From Pseudomonas sp. GOM7 (GTDB lineage Bacteria > Pseudomonadota > Gammaproteobacteria > Pseudomonadales > Pseudomonadaceae), in the NCBI RefSeq assembly GCF_026723825.1, contig NZ_CP113519.1, positions 248,001-312,000 on the forward strand: 64,000 nucleotides of DNA, read 5' to 3'. The position numbers and the translations under genes were made by a program. A model generated the notes under the pieces. That model did no database searches. It saw nothing but the letters and a program-made list of their open reading frames with translations, and was not told the DNA's origin. Shown piece by piece: positions 9,291 through 16,934 of the stretch; position 1 is the first letter of the stretch; each line of letters opens with the position of its first letter.

Positions 9291-10447
9291 GCTGGCCTCT
9301 TGTTGCCATAAAAGAAGTGGCAAAGGTTGTTACCGGGAAGACGCCATCAACGGTGGATGATCAGAACTTTGGCGGTGATATTCCGTTTGTCACTCCTGCC
9401 GAGCTTGGACTGGAGACTTATGTGACGAGTGCACCAAGAACCTTGTCCGCTAAAGGCGCCTCGGCAATTAAGCTGGTACCAAAGAATGCTGTAATGGTTT
9501 GCTGTATAGGCTCGCTTGGGAAGATGGCGATTGCGGGTACGCCTGTTGCCACAAATCAACAGATCAACTCAGTGATCTTTGACGAAAGTAGAGTTGACGC
9601 AAAGTATGGCTTCTACGCTTTGCAGCTTTTAAAGCCGAAAATGGAGGCCATGGCTCCATCAACTACGGTAGCGATTGTTAATAAGGGCAATTTCGAGGCG
9701 ATGCAAATCCCTCTCCCACCCCTGCCCGAACAAAAGCGCATCGCCGCCATCCTCGACAAGGCCGACGCCATCCGCCGCAAACGCCAGCAAGCCATCCAGC
9801 TCGCCGACGACTTCCTCCGCGCCGTGTTTCTGGACATGTTCGGTGAGCTTGTCACATCTTCTGGGTATGCAAGCTCGCAAAAGTACAAGCTGCTGGAGTT
9901 GGTTGATTACATTGACTACAGAGGTAAGACCCCTGAGAAGTCAGAGTCTGGGATTCCTTTGATAACGGCAAAAAACGTCAAGAGTGGTTATGTCGATGAT
10001 GAACCGAGAGAGTTCATTCCCGAAGAAAACTATGACGCATGGATGACGAGAGGATTTCCCAGAAAGAACGATGTTCTTTTTACTACTGAAGCACCGCTCG
10101 GAAATGTTGCCTTGCTAGGTGAGTATGAGAAGGTTGCAATTGGTCAGCGTTTGGTAGCTCTGCGATCCAAAGGGAAGGTGACACATGAGTACCTTCTGTT
10201 CTTGTTGCTGCACCCGTTCGTTCAGGATTTAATTTTTGCTCGCTCTTCCGGTAGTACAGTAAAGGGAATTCGTACAAAAGAGCTTTATGCCATTGAACTC
10301 CCAGTGCCGGACATGCAAAGGCAAAATGCGTTTTCAGCTATCTATTGGAAAAGCAAATCGCTAACAAGCAATCAAGAGTCAGCGGATAGATTGGGTGTAT
10401 TGAATTTCTCTGCTTTGTCTTATAAAGCTTTTTCCGGTCAGCTGTAG
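9287..10447 (+). CDS. hsdS: Type I restriction-modification specificity subunit (HsdS)
   Basis: A 386-residue specificity subunit that recognises the split DNA target. It has two target recognition domains (about 1-145 and 195-365). The conserved central repeat lies between them, LPPLPEQKRIAAILDKADAI (about 145-165) followed by a helical spacer. Start is GTG in a GTGA overlap with the hsdM stop. The target domains are visibly less GC-rich and less biased in codon use than hsdM or the central spacer, as expected when target domains are swapped by recombination. Recognition sequence cannot be read from the protein. Confidence 0.93.
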   Translation: MSWPLVAIKEVAKVVTGKTPSTVDDQNFGGDIPFVTPAELGLETYVTSAPRTLSAKGASAIKLVPKNAVMVCCIGSLGKMAIAGTPVATNQQINSVIFDESRVDAKYGFYALQLLKPKMEAMAPSTTVAIVNKGNFEAMQIPLPPLPEQKRIAAILDKADAIRRKRQQAIQLADDFLRAVFLDMFGELVTSSGYASSQKYKLLELVDYIDYRGKTPEKSESGIPLITAKNVKSGYVDDEPREFIPEENYDAWMTRGFPRKNDVLFTTEAPLGNVALLGEYEKVAIGQRLVALRSKGKVTHEYLLFLLLHPFVQDLIFARSSGSTVKGIRTKELYAIELPVPDMQRQNAFSAIYWKSKSLTSNQESADRLGVLNFSALSYKAFSGQL

Positions 10448-10461
10448 ATAAGGAAATTACC

Positions 10462-12183
10462 ATGCGGATAACGGAAATCACCCTCACCAACTTTCGCTCC
10501 TTTCAGGCGACTCAATCCATCGCACTGGCACCTGTCACACTCCTGTTCGGTCCGAACAGCGTGGGTAAAAGTTCGGTGCTGATGGCGCTGTTCTATATCC
10601 AGCAGTTGCTGGGAAAAGGGCAGTGCGATCCTCAGCGCCTTGATGCGCTGGGCGAAAAGCATATTGGTGGTTTCAAGAGCCTGGTGAATGGCCGGGACCT
10701 AGCCAAGCGCATGGTCATCAAGCTGACCCTGGATAAGTCCGGCTCAATAGGTGCCAGCTACAACCAGATCGTGGATCTGGTTGGGGACAATTTTGGCCTA
10801 ACCGTCGACAGCCCTACGGTTGAAGCCAACCGTATCGCTGTGGAGTTTCATATCGCCTGGTCAAAAGCCAAGAACATGGCGTATGTGGCCTGCTACAAGG
10901 TCTGGCTGGATGACAGCCTGATCGCCGAGCTTGTCAGCGATGTCGGTCTCAAGCAGCCTGTTATTACCTGGCTCAATTACCGGCACCCGGCTTTGTTGAC
11001 CGAGGCTGATCTGGAGGAATACACAGACGGGCTCTTTGTCAGCCGCCTGCACGAGCTGCTCAACGCCGACCGAAAACCCGAAACCGTGTCCAGAGATGAT
11101 CTCGAGCAAAGCACTGCGGTTTCCTTTGAGCATGCAGCTATCGGCTTTGAGGGGCTCGCCGGAGCCTTGCCGGTGCCAGGTAAGCGGCTTAAGACGGTCA
11201 TCAATGCGGATGATCCTATTCTGGCTGCGCGTTTGCACGAAATCCTCTCAGATGTGGTGGTCGCTCCCCTAGACAACCTGTTAGCGCTGCTCAACCAGAG
11301 CCTATGCATCGGGCCGTTACGCCTCGTCCCGGACGCCCTGCATCAGTCTAATCCCTACCCACAGCAGAAGGACTGGTATTCCGGTGCTGCCGCTTGGGAT
11401 GTCACTGATCGATTGACCGCCTCCAACATGGCAGAGCTCAATCACTGGTTGAATGCGCCAGAAAACCTGAATCTCGGCTACTCCCTTCGCCTGAAGAGCG
11501 TGATTAGCCAAGCCGCATACACGAGGGGTGGTGATACCTTCAGTGAGTTGAGAGCACTACTTGAGGCCTTTGGTGATGAGCTTAGCGTGGGCTTCAGTGA
11601 GACGGATGCAGGCGGTAATTCGCTGCCTGACAAGCATTCAGTGACGCTAGATAAACTGAGGGAACTGCTTGAAGCAGAGAGAAATGCTTTAGAAGCCCAA
11701 ACCCTGCCGCTGTTGACGAATGAGTTTCACCATAAGTGGGTGCTGTGGGACGACCTCAACAACATCGAGGTAGCCTTTTCCGACGTGGGTGTAGGGATTT
11801 CTCAGTTGTTCCCGCTGGTGGTCGCAGCCGTACAGGCCGGGCGGGGCGTCATCGCTTGCGAGCAGCCGGAGCTGCATGTCCACCCAAGGATCCAGGTCGG
11901 TATCGGCGATTTGCTAACGCAGGCCAACAAGACAACCACTTTCTTGATCGAAACCCACAGTGAACACCTGATTCTGCGGATCTTGCGCCGCATCCGCGAA
12001 ACCTCCGAACGTGAACTGCCGAAGGGCCTGCAGCCTGTTTCTCCAGCTGATGTCTCCATCGTCTACATGGAGCCCGGTGCTGCAGGTGTGAGAACCCAGC
12101 GTATTGAAATAGACCGCACAGGCGAGTTCACCAGCCGCTGGCCCAATGGCTTCTTCGCTGAGCGTAGCGAGGAGCTGTTCTGA
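10462..12183 (+). CDS. AAA-family ATPase with DUF3696-type C-terminus
   Basis: A 573-residue ABC/SMC-like ATPase. Walker A is GPNSVGKSSVL (about 30-40) right after an N-terminal LTNFRSF strand, typical of RecF/OLD-like ATPases. The Walker B region is CEQPELHVHP (about 467-476) and the switch histidine lies in IETHSEHLILRILRRIR (about 495-511). The end, with SRWPNGFFAERSEELF, matches the DUF3696 tail. No TOPRIM domain follows, so it is not a classical OLD nuclease. It starts 14 bases after hsdS and its stop shares a base with the next start, so it is an appended operon member. By analogy with ATPase/effector pairs in defence systems it would sense or regulate while the next protein acts; that is inference. 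Confidence 0.8.
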   Translation: MRITEITLTNFRSFQATQSIALAPVTLLFGPNSVGKSSVLMALFYIQQLLGKGQCDPQRLDALGEKHIGGFKSLVNGRDLAKRMVIKLTLDKSGSIGASYNQIVDLVGDNFGLTVDSPTVEANRIAVEFHIAWSKAKNMAYVACYKVWLDDSLIAELVSDVGLKQPVITWLNYRHPALLTEADLEEYTDGLFVSRLHELLNADRKPETVSRDDLEQSTAVSFEHAAIGFEGLAGALPVPGKRLKTVINADDPILAARLHEILSDVVVAPLDNLLALLNQSLCIGPLRLVPDALHQSNPYPQQKDWYSGAAAWDVTDRLTASNMAELNHWLNAPENLNLGYSLRLKSVISQAAYTRGGDTFSELRALLEAFGDELSVGFSETDAGGNSLPDKHSVTLDKLRELLEAERNALEAQTLPLLTNEFHHKWVLWDDLNNIEVAFSDVGVGISQLFPLVVAAVQAGRGVIACEQPELHVHPRIQVGIGDLLTQANKTTTFLIETHSEHLILRILRRIRETSERELPKGLQPVSPADVSIVYMEPGAAGVRTQRIEIDRTGEFTSRWPNGFFAERSEELF

Positions 12184-13076
12184 TGCACGCCATATTTGCC
12201 ATAGAGCCTGAGGCCATCAATAACTGGCAAGACTTGCGCTATGCCTTAGAGAAGTTTGGTTATAGCAAGGGGCTGCTGATCGCGCGCTATCCGAAGACAT
12301 GGATGCGACTCGTGATGGAGGCTTGCCGTAGCAGAGGACTTGGCGATATCGAGTTGAAGCGTATAGAGGAAAAACTACAGAGCGCCAAGGATGATCGCTT
12401 GGTACGGATAGGCTTGCCCTATGACGGTACTAGCTGGTTGGAGAGTGTCAATGCTGAGGCTGTTTTAAGTCAACTAGCAGCGGTCTTGGTACGAAACAGA
12501 GTCGACATAGATAAGTTTCATCGCATTGATGATGCAAGCGAGAACTTATTCGATAATCGCCGAGATTTTTGTGTTAAGCGTAATGCAAATGCGCTAGCAG
12601 AAACTGCTAAGTATGTATTGGCTGCATCGGATCAAGTAGTGCTTGTAGACCCCTATTTTCAATCCAGACGCAAATACATAAAAGTGCTAAATTCTATGCT
12701 TAGCATTTGCGCGGCAAGTGGCGACCTGCCGAATCATATCTTTATCTTCTCAGACCACAGTAAAGATCCCCGGCAACTAGGGGAGGTGAAACTTGAGTAT
12801 GAGAATCAACTTAACGCCTGGGTGCAGCGCGGAGTCAGATTCAGTATTTTCAGGATGGCGGGTGAACAGTTGGATCAAGACATCCATGCGCGCTATCTAT
12901 TTAATCAAAAGGCAGGTCTTCGCTTTGATCGGGGCTTTGTTGAGCCCGAAGCTCATAATGAACGGGAACATCAAACTGATATTGTCTGTATGGATACAGA
13001 TCTCGTCAATAGATTGTATGCGCGCTTCATTGAGGCACGCGCAACGATCGATGTGGTAGATGAAATTTTGCTGTAG
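12183..13076 (+). CDS. PLD-like putative effector coupled to the ATPase
   Basis: A 297-residue protein with no family name I can give with certainty. Two stretches suggest a phospholipase D-like (MIT-C/PLD nuclease-like) fold: a strand ending VVLVDPYFQSRR (about 150-161), and DIHARYLFNQKAGLRFDRGF (about 233-252), where H-x-R resembles the HxK/HDR active-site motif of that superfamily. The N-terminal 120 residues are unrecognised. ATG overlaps the ATPase stop (TGATG), so the two are co-translated. DNA here is more AT-rich than in hsdM. It ends the plus-strand operon. It could be a nuclease effector of the ATPase or an extra module of the restriction system. Confidence 0.6.
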   Translation: MHAIFAIEPEAINNWQDLRYALEKFGYSKGLLIARYPKTWMRLVMEACRSRGLGDIELKRIEEKLQSAKDDRLVRIGLPYDGTSWLESVNAEAVLSQLAAVLVRNRVDIDKFHRIDDASENLFDNRRDFCVKRNANALAETAKYVLAASDQVVLVDPYFQSRRKYIKVLNSMLSICAASGDLPNHIFIFSDHSKDPRQLGEVKLEYENQLNAWVQRGVRFSIFRMAGEQLDQDIHARYLFNQKAGLRFDRGFVEPEAHNEREHQTDIVCMDTDLVNRLYARFIEARATIDVVDEILL

Positions 13077-13158
13077 GGCTCCCAATCAAGCCTTCAGAGC
13101 GCGTTTAAATCTCATGTTTTTTAAGCTCTTCGAGTTGTTGCGTGCATTTCCCCCATAA

Positions 13159-13174
13159 CCGCTAGGCGTAGCGG
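13159..13174. terminator. Hairpin between convergent operons
   Basis: CCGCTA-GGCG-TAGCGG, a 6-bp perfect stem in the 171-base gap between convergent genes. It lacks a T-run on either strand, so it may be a weak or factor-assisted terminator. Confidence 0.35.
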
Positions 13175-13247
13175 CTGGAGCTAGATACCAGCAATCAGCC
13201 GCAAAATCGGACACGCATTGCGATCAACCACCCGATCAGACGCCTGG

Positions 13248-14363
13248 CTAATATTGCTCCTCTTCAGTTTGGCTGGTGAAGATTGTGCCATGCAGGAACG
13301 TGTTTCGCTCTTGAGGACTCGTCAGCGGAAATCTGGCGATATGTGAATGAGCCATTTCTTCCAACTGTTCCTTCCATTTCTCCTTTAATTCTTGGTCTTT
13401 AATATTGCGTCCATCCAGAACCTCTGTTGGAAATATTTCTGTTAGGTCCACGGGTAAGGCATGAACCGTGCCGATGCGAGAGCGTAAATTGGCTGAGCAA
13501 AGCTCTACCACTAGCCCAGTGATCCCCTTCCCCATAAGTTGCTTTAAAACCTTGAGCTTATTCTTCGCCGTAAAATTCGTCCCTTTGAGCAGAGAGTTGT
13601 AATACGGCTTGAAGTAGTTGATCAGTCCCGCCTCCGCCAGCGATACGACTTCCTTACGACTCATCTTAATCCTTCTAAGTCGATCGAAATGAGCCGAATC
13701 CTGCGCCATGGAGGCTTGGGCATCAACATTGAAATCGCCTCCATTGCTAATAATCGTTTTGCCGTGCTCGAATCGATACAGCAAAAGAAGCACCTCACGC
13801 TCAGGGAAATGCGTGGAGGTTTCGGCAAGGATTTGCTGAAATTTGCTATGCGAAAGCAAGCGATCTAGAGCAGTCCGCGACCCGGTTCGTCCAATACTCT
13901 GTCCCACGTAGAGTACCTCCAGATCGGTATCGTGCATCTCCAGCTCACTTTTAGCGTCCGCGATAATGACGTTTACCGCAATAAAGTGCTTGCCCTTTGG
14001 AGTCAGCACAATCAACGATGTACCGTTGAGAGCTACTGCGACATCCTGAATACTTATGCCATCTGGCACTGATGATGGGCTAATTTCATACACGAAGGGG
14101 ACTGCACTCATCCCCTGTTCTCGCATCACCAAAAACTCTCCGGTGATAATCCGGCCATTTAAGGTGAACCCGTCGGGTTTCAAATAAATACGTTGGCGGC
14201 GGACGATGAGATAGATATTGCAGTCTAAAAGGGCTGCCTTGTGCGTCGGATTGTCTTTGAGACGATAGAGATCCGCCGGCGTAAGCATTGCTGGGGGGCT
14301 TGAGTAGAGATGGGTAGCCCCTTCCATAGAAAACTGGCGGTTGATCTCGCCGAAACCGGTCAT
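13248..14363 (-). CDS. Hypothetical protein with weak GIY-YIG-like motifs
   Basis: A 371-residue soluble protein I do not recognise by name. Features that recall GIY-YIG nucleases are YVGQS (about 175), an Arg-rich helix with ALDRLLSH after it, and EAGLINYFKPYYN (about 260-273), which resembles the family's catalytic Glu helix and final P-x-Y-N. A clear GIY strand before YVGQS is not evident, so the match is tentative. The start at 14363 is preceded by GAG at good spacing; a TTG four codons upstream is an alternative. It is transcribed in the same direction as, and 132 bases downstream of, the DUF6527 gene, so it could be a late member of that operon or a separate island gene. Base composition is lower in GC than the core genome. 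Confidence 0.5.
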   Translation of the reverse strand: MTGFGEINRQFSMEGATHLYSSPPAMLTPADLYRLKDNPTHKAALLDCNIYLIVRRQRIYLKPDGFTLNGRIITGEFLVMREQGMSAVPFVYEISPSSVPDGISIQDVAVALNGTSLIVLTPKGKHFIAVNVIIADAKSELEMHDTDLEVLYVGQSIGRTGSRTALDRLLSHSKFQQILAETSTHFPEREVLLLLYRFEHGKTIISNGGDFNVDAQASMAQDSAHFDRLRRIKMSRKEVVSLAEAGLINYFKPYYNSLLKGTNFTAKNKLKVLKQLMGKGITGLVVELCSANLRSRIGTVHALPVDLTEIFPTEVLDGRNIKDQELKEKWKEQLEEMAHSHIARFPLTSPQERNTFLHGTIFTSQTEEEQY

Positions 14364-14495
14364 GCATTGCTCCAATAAGTCACAAGTTTAAAATTACTAG
14401 TTGTTTTGAGTAAATCCACAGCCAGAAACAGGCATTCTCTCAAATCTGTTTTGTCCCGTTGGCGGCGGTGGAGCTTCATCAGTCAAGATCGGCGG

Positions 14496-14948
14496 TCAAA
14501 GGCTGAGCCAGGCCTTAAGCCGAGTCCAGATGCTACGGGAGTGCGCAGTCGAACTCTGGCCACCAGTAGTGGAACCGGGTAACTCACGGCGCACTTCATG
14601 CAGCGAGCCATAATGCTCAGCTTTGGCCTTCTTATCGCGTAGACGCTCCGCCTCTATCTGGCCTTGCGACCATGGCCCCGCCTCCAAGACTCGACCCCGC
14701 TGGATCACGTAGTGCGACCGGCACTTCTGATTCCAGTTGCCTACGGAGGGGTGAAGCGAGATGGACTCACCATCGAACGTCATCCGCCAGTCGGTCGGCG
14801 TGAATGGGGTCACCACTCGATCCCCGCAACCGCAGCAGCACGAGTGCACTGCGGTTGCGTAGTCCATCGAGATGTACAAGATGCCAGGCTCCAACTCGCG
14901 TGGAACGTTTCGCACAAAACGATGTTCCAGACTCGGATGGCGCATCAT
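14496..14948 (-). CDS. DUF6527-type putative zinc-binding protein of the ubiquitin-like operon
   Basis: A 150-residue protein resembling DUF6527. The Cys cluster SCCCGCGDRVV (about 34-44), W52, the block SLHPSVGNW (about 62-70), and C74-x-SHY form the likely metal-binding core; the basic, low-complexity tail ends in a hydrophobic helix. The start ATG at 14948 overlaps the upstream stop codon (ATGA), with GGAG seven bases before it. DUF6527 genes are commonly next to E1-like and multi-ubiquitin genes, so a role as a ligase-like adaptor or substrate-binding component is possible, but its biochemical function is unknown. A further upstream start would run about 110 bases into the E1-like gene and is unlikely. 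Confidence 0.75.
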   Translation of the reverse strand: MMRHPSLEHRFVRNVPRELEPGILYISMDYATAVHSCCCGCGDRVVTPFTPTDWRMTFDGESISLHPSVGNWNQKCRSHYVIQRGRVLEAGPWSQGQIEAERLRDKKAKAEHYGSLHEVRRELPGSTTGGQSSTAHSRSIWTRLKAWLSL

Positions 14949-16126
14949 GATTGGTCTCCGTTGAGCAACATACTCCCATCGGTTGTGTACGTGCTGTGAT
15001 GCTCGCTCTCTAGGTCGCGGTAGAAGCCGCGAAGCTTTTTCCACTTCACTACTGCGAGGCAAGCATTCAACGCGTTCAGGTCGGCCACCTGGATATTGGA
15101 TGCGTACACGTCCTGGCCTCCGCCACCAGCGAAAGAGATACGCCCTGCGTGGACATGCCCGCGTTTCGCCGGCGTGCTCGTCGTCACCCGCAGAATGCCG
15201 CCCAAGCTACCGTTGCTAAGTTCAAGCCCCATCCCGACGTCGATGAATGGCACACCAAGTGCTTCGAGCTTCGCCACCACGGCGCGCTTTTCCTCACCAG
15301 CGTCCATGCTGATGAACGCAAATGTGATGCCGTCAAGCAGCCCCAGCGTCTCCGTTTTCATCTTCACGGGGTGAGCCACGATCCCGCGATGCATCCGTTC
15401 ATAGATGCCCTTCAGGTAGTGCACTTTTTTTGGAGCATCCCGCAACTCCTCGAGCGATGGTGCCCCAGGCGCGCGGAACGCGTTGTGGGAAAGAAAGTCG
15501 TCATCGTCGAAGAGTCGGATTTCCTTCACAGGCGTTTTCGCGACCAGATCGAGGATGTACCCACCGGTACCACCTGCGCCGAGGATGCCCACCACCTCAC
15601 CTTCCAGCCTGCTAGCTAGCGCGCCCAGGCCCACCCGGCTGGATGCTGTATCGAGATAGTTGAAGACGCTGGGCTCATTCTCATCATCAGCGCCACGGAT
15701 CAGCCGTGGGCTGATACCGGGCTGCAAGACGGCCGCCGGGCCGGCCAAGATGGTCGCGTAGGTAGCCATCTTGGCGTAGTAGTCCGGGTAGCCATCCGGG
15801 TTGGGTTTACTGGAAAAGCTGTGCCTTGCGGTGAGCCCGTAACCGAGGTCGGTGTTGGGCGACGCATGGGAGATGCCTGGCAAGGGAGTCCCATTCGCGC
15901 TGCAGGGGAAGTCGCCGTCCCAGTGGATTACGTGTGTCTCTGGCTTGCGCGTCCGGTCCCCAGCCAAGTCAAGGCTGGACACCAGCGTGCCGGTGCGCAC
16001 ACGACATTGAGCGTCGACATAGGGCACTTCCAGCATCACTAGGAGACTCCCCTGAATGCGAACGAAGTAGCCCTCCGTGCGCAACCGGGCCAGGTCGGCA
16101 TTAAGACTGAACAGTTCGTGTGACAT
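14945..16126 (-). CDS. E2-like/E1-like (ThiF) fusion of a bacterial ubiquitin-like system
   Basis: A 393-residue fusion. The C-terminal two thirds is a ThiF/E1 adenylation domain: GILGAGGTGGYILDLV (about 183-198) is the nucleotide-binding loop and LFDDDDFLSHNAFR (about 207-220) carries the conserved Asp and Asn/Arg positions. The N-terminal 150 residues resemble the E2-like part of DUF6791 proteins, with HVIHWDGDFPC (about 66-76) a plausible equivalent of the E2 His...Cys region; C76 is the candidate thioester cysteine. The start at 16126 (MSHELF) overlaps the multi-ubiquitin gene by 26 bases; an earlier start would add a long overlap. It would activate the C-terminus of a ubiquitin-like protein and pass it on. 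Confidence 0.82.
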   Translation of the reverse strand: MSHELFSLNADLARLRTEGYFVRIQGSLLVMLEVPYVDAQCRVRTGTLVSSLDLAGDRTRKPETHVIHWDGDFPCSANGTPLPGISHASPNTDLGYGLTARHSFSSKPNPDGYPDYYAKMATYATILAGPAAVLQPGISPRLIRGADDENEPSVFNYLDTASSRVGLGALASRLEGEVVGILGAGGTGGYILDLVAKTPVKEIRLFDDDDFLSHNAFRAPGAPSLEELRDAPKKVHYLKGIYERMHRGIVAHPVKMKTETLGLLDGITFAFISMDAGEEKRAVVAKLEALGVPFIDVGMGLELSNGSLGGILRVTTSTPAKRGHVHAGRISFAGGGGQDVYASNIQVADLNALNACLAVVKWKKLRGFYRDLESEHHSTYTTDGSMLLNGDQS

Positions 16127-16850
16127 TGAAAATTGTCCCCTGTTTTTTGACTTCAACGGAGCCACCCTCAGCGAGTTCACCAGCGCGGGGGTGCGAGGCA
16201 GCATTGCGGTATGTCATCGAGAACTTGACGTTGGTCTCTGCCGGCGCGTTCGGATGGGACAACTTGACCACCTGTTCGAAGGTGACATGCTTGTCCGGCA
16301 CAATCTCCTCGACAGCATTGACCACGATGACGTAGCCCTTTTGCGGCTTTAGGGCGGTGATAAACCGCTCAATGCCAGGGTTGTCGAGATTGATCCTGTC
16401 ATCCGGCTCGATGAGGATGTCTTCGCCGCCTCGTACTTCCAGGAAGATGGCCTCTTCGGGCGAGGCGTCGGCTAGGTCATACAAAACGCTGCCCAGCAGC
16501 TCCGGGTGCCCCCAGGCCATCTGGCGATCGTTCAAGGAGAACTTGAAGGCGCGGTCGGACTTGAACGCAATGAAGCGCTCAGCACCCTTGCCTCGCAGAT
16601 CCACTGTCTCGTCGAGACGAACGTCCTCAAAATCGCCCGAGGCGAGAAGTGCATAGAGTTGATAGTCGCTTCGGCGATCGAGCCCCGCGCTATCCAGGAT
16701 TTGCCGGCCGGTGGGTACCGGGTCAGGCACGTCGATGTTGCGGAAGGTCAGTCCTTCTAAGCCGAAGCGGATGCGATAGGCGCCGGCCTCTCGCAGTGGA
16801 CGATCCTCACGGATCGCGTCACCAACGTCGTCAAACGGAGAGTTTTTCAT
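16101..16850 (-). CDS. Multi-ubiquitin domain protein
   Basis: A 249-residue protein that reads as three tandem beta-grasp (ubiquitin-like) units of the Multi_ubiq type: about 22-95, 96-170 and 171-249. Recurring landmarks are a strand, a PTGRQIL- or PELLGSVLYDL-like helix, then a long acidic loop and a closing strand (RFIAFK, RFITALK). The C-terminus ends FNVTRTVQS without a Gly-Gly tail. The conjugation chemistry is therefore unclear: processing may be needed, or the protein may serve as a scaffold. Start ATG has GAGGA seven bases upstream. It lies 84 bases downstream of the helicase gene and overlaps the E2/E1 gene. Substrate protein in the proposed conjugation pathway. Confidence 0.85.
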   Translation of the reverse strand: MKNSPFDDVGDAIREDRPLREAGAYRIRFGLEGLTFRNIDVPDPVPTGRQILDSAGLDRRSDYQLYALLASGDFEDVRLDETVDLRGKGAERFIAFKSDRAFKFSLNDRQMAWGHPELLGSVLYDLADASPEEAIFLEVRGGEDILIEPDDRINLDNPGIERFITALKPQKGYVIVVNAVEEIVPDKHVTFEQVVKLSHPNAPAETNVKFSMTYRNAASHPRAGELAEGGSVEVKKQGTIFNVTRTVQS

Positions 16851-16934
16851 ATGGTCCTCTAAAGTGTTGCGACAGAGTTTTTTCTGCCTTCAACTCTTTA
16901 ATCGGACCCAGCGACTGCCGCCGGTAAACTTTTT

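Noticed and set aside
10462-12183. OLD-family nuclease or Gabija GajA
   Set aside because: The ATPase has a DUF3696-type tail and no TOPRIM motif, and the next gene is not a UvrD-like helicase.
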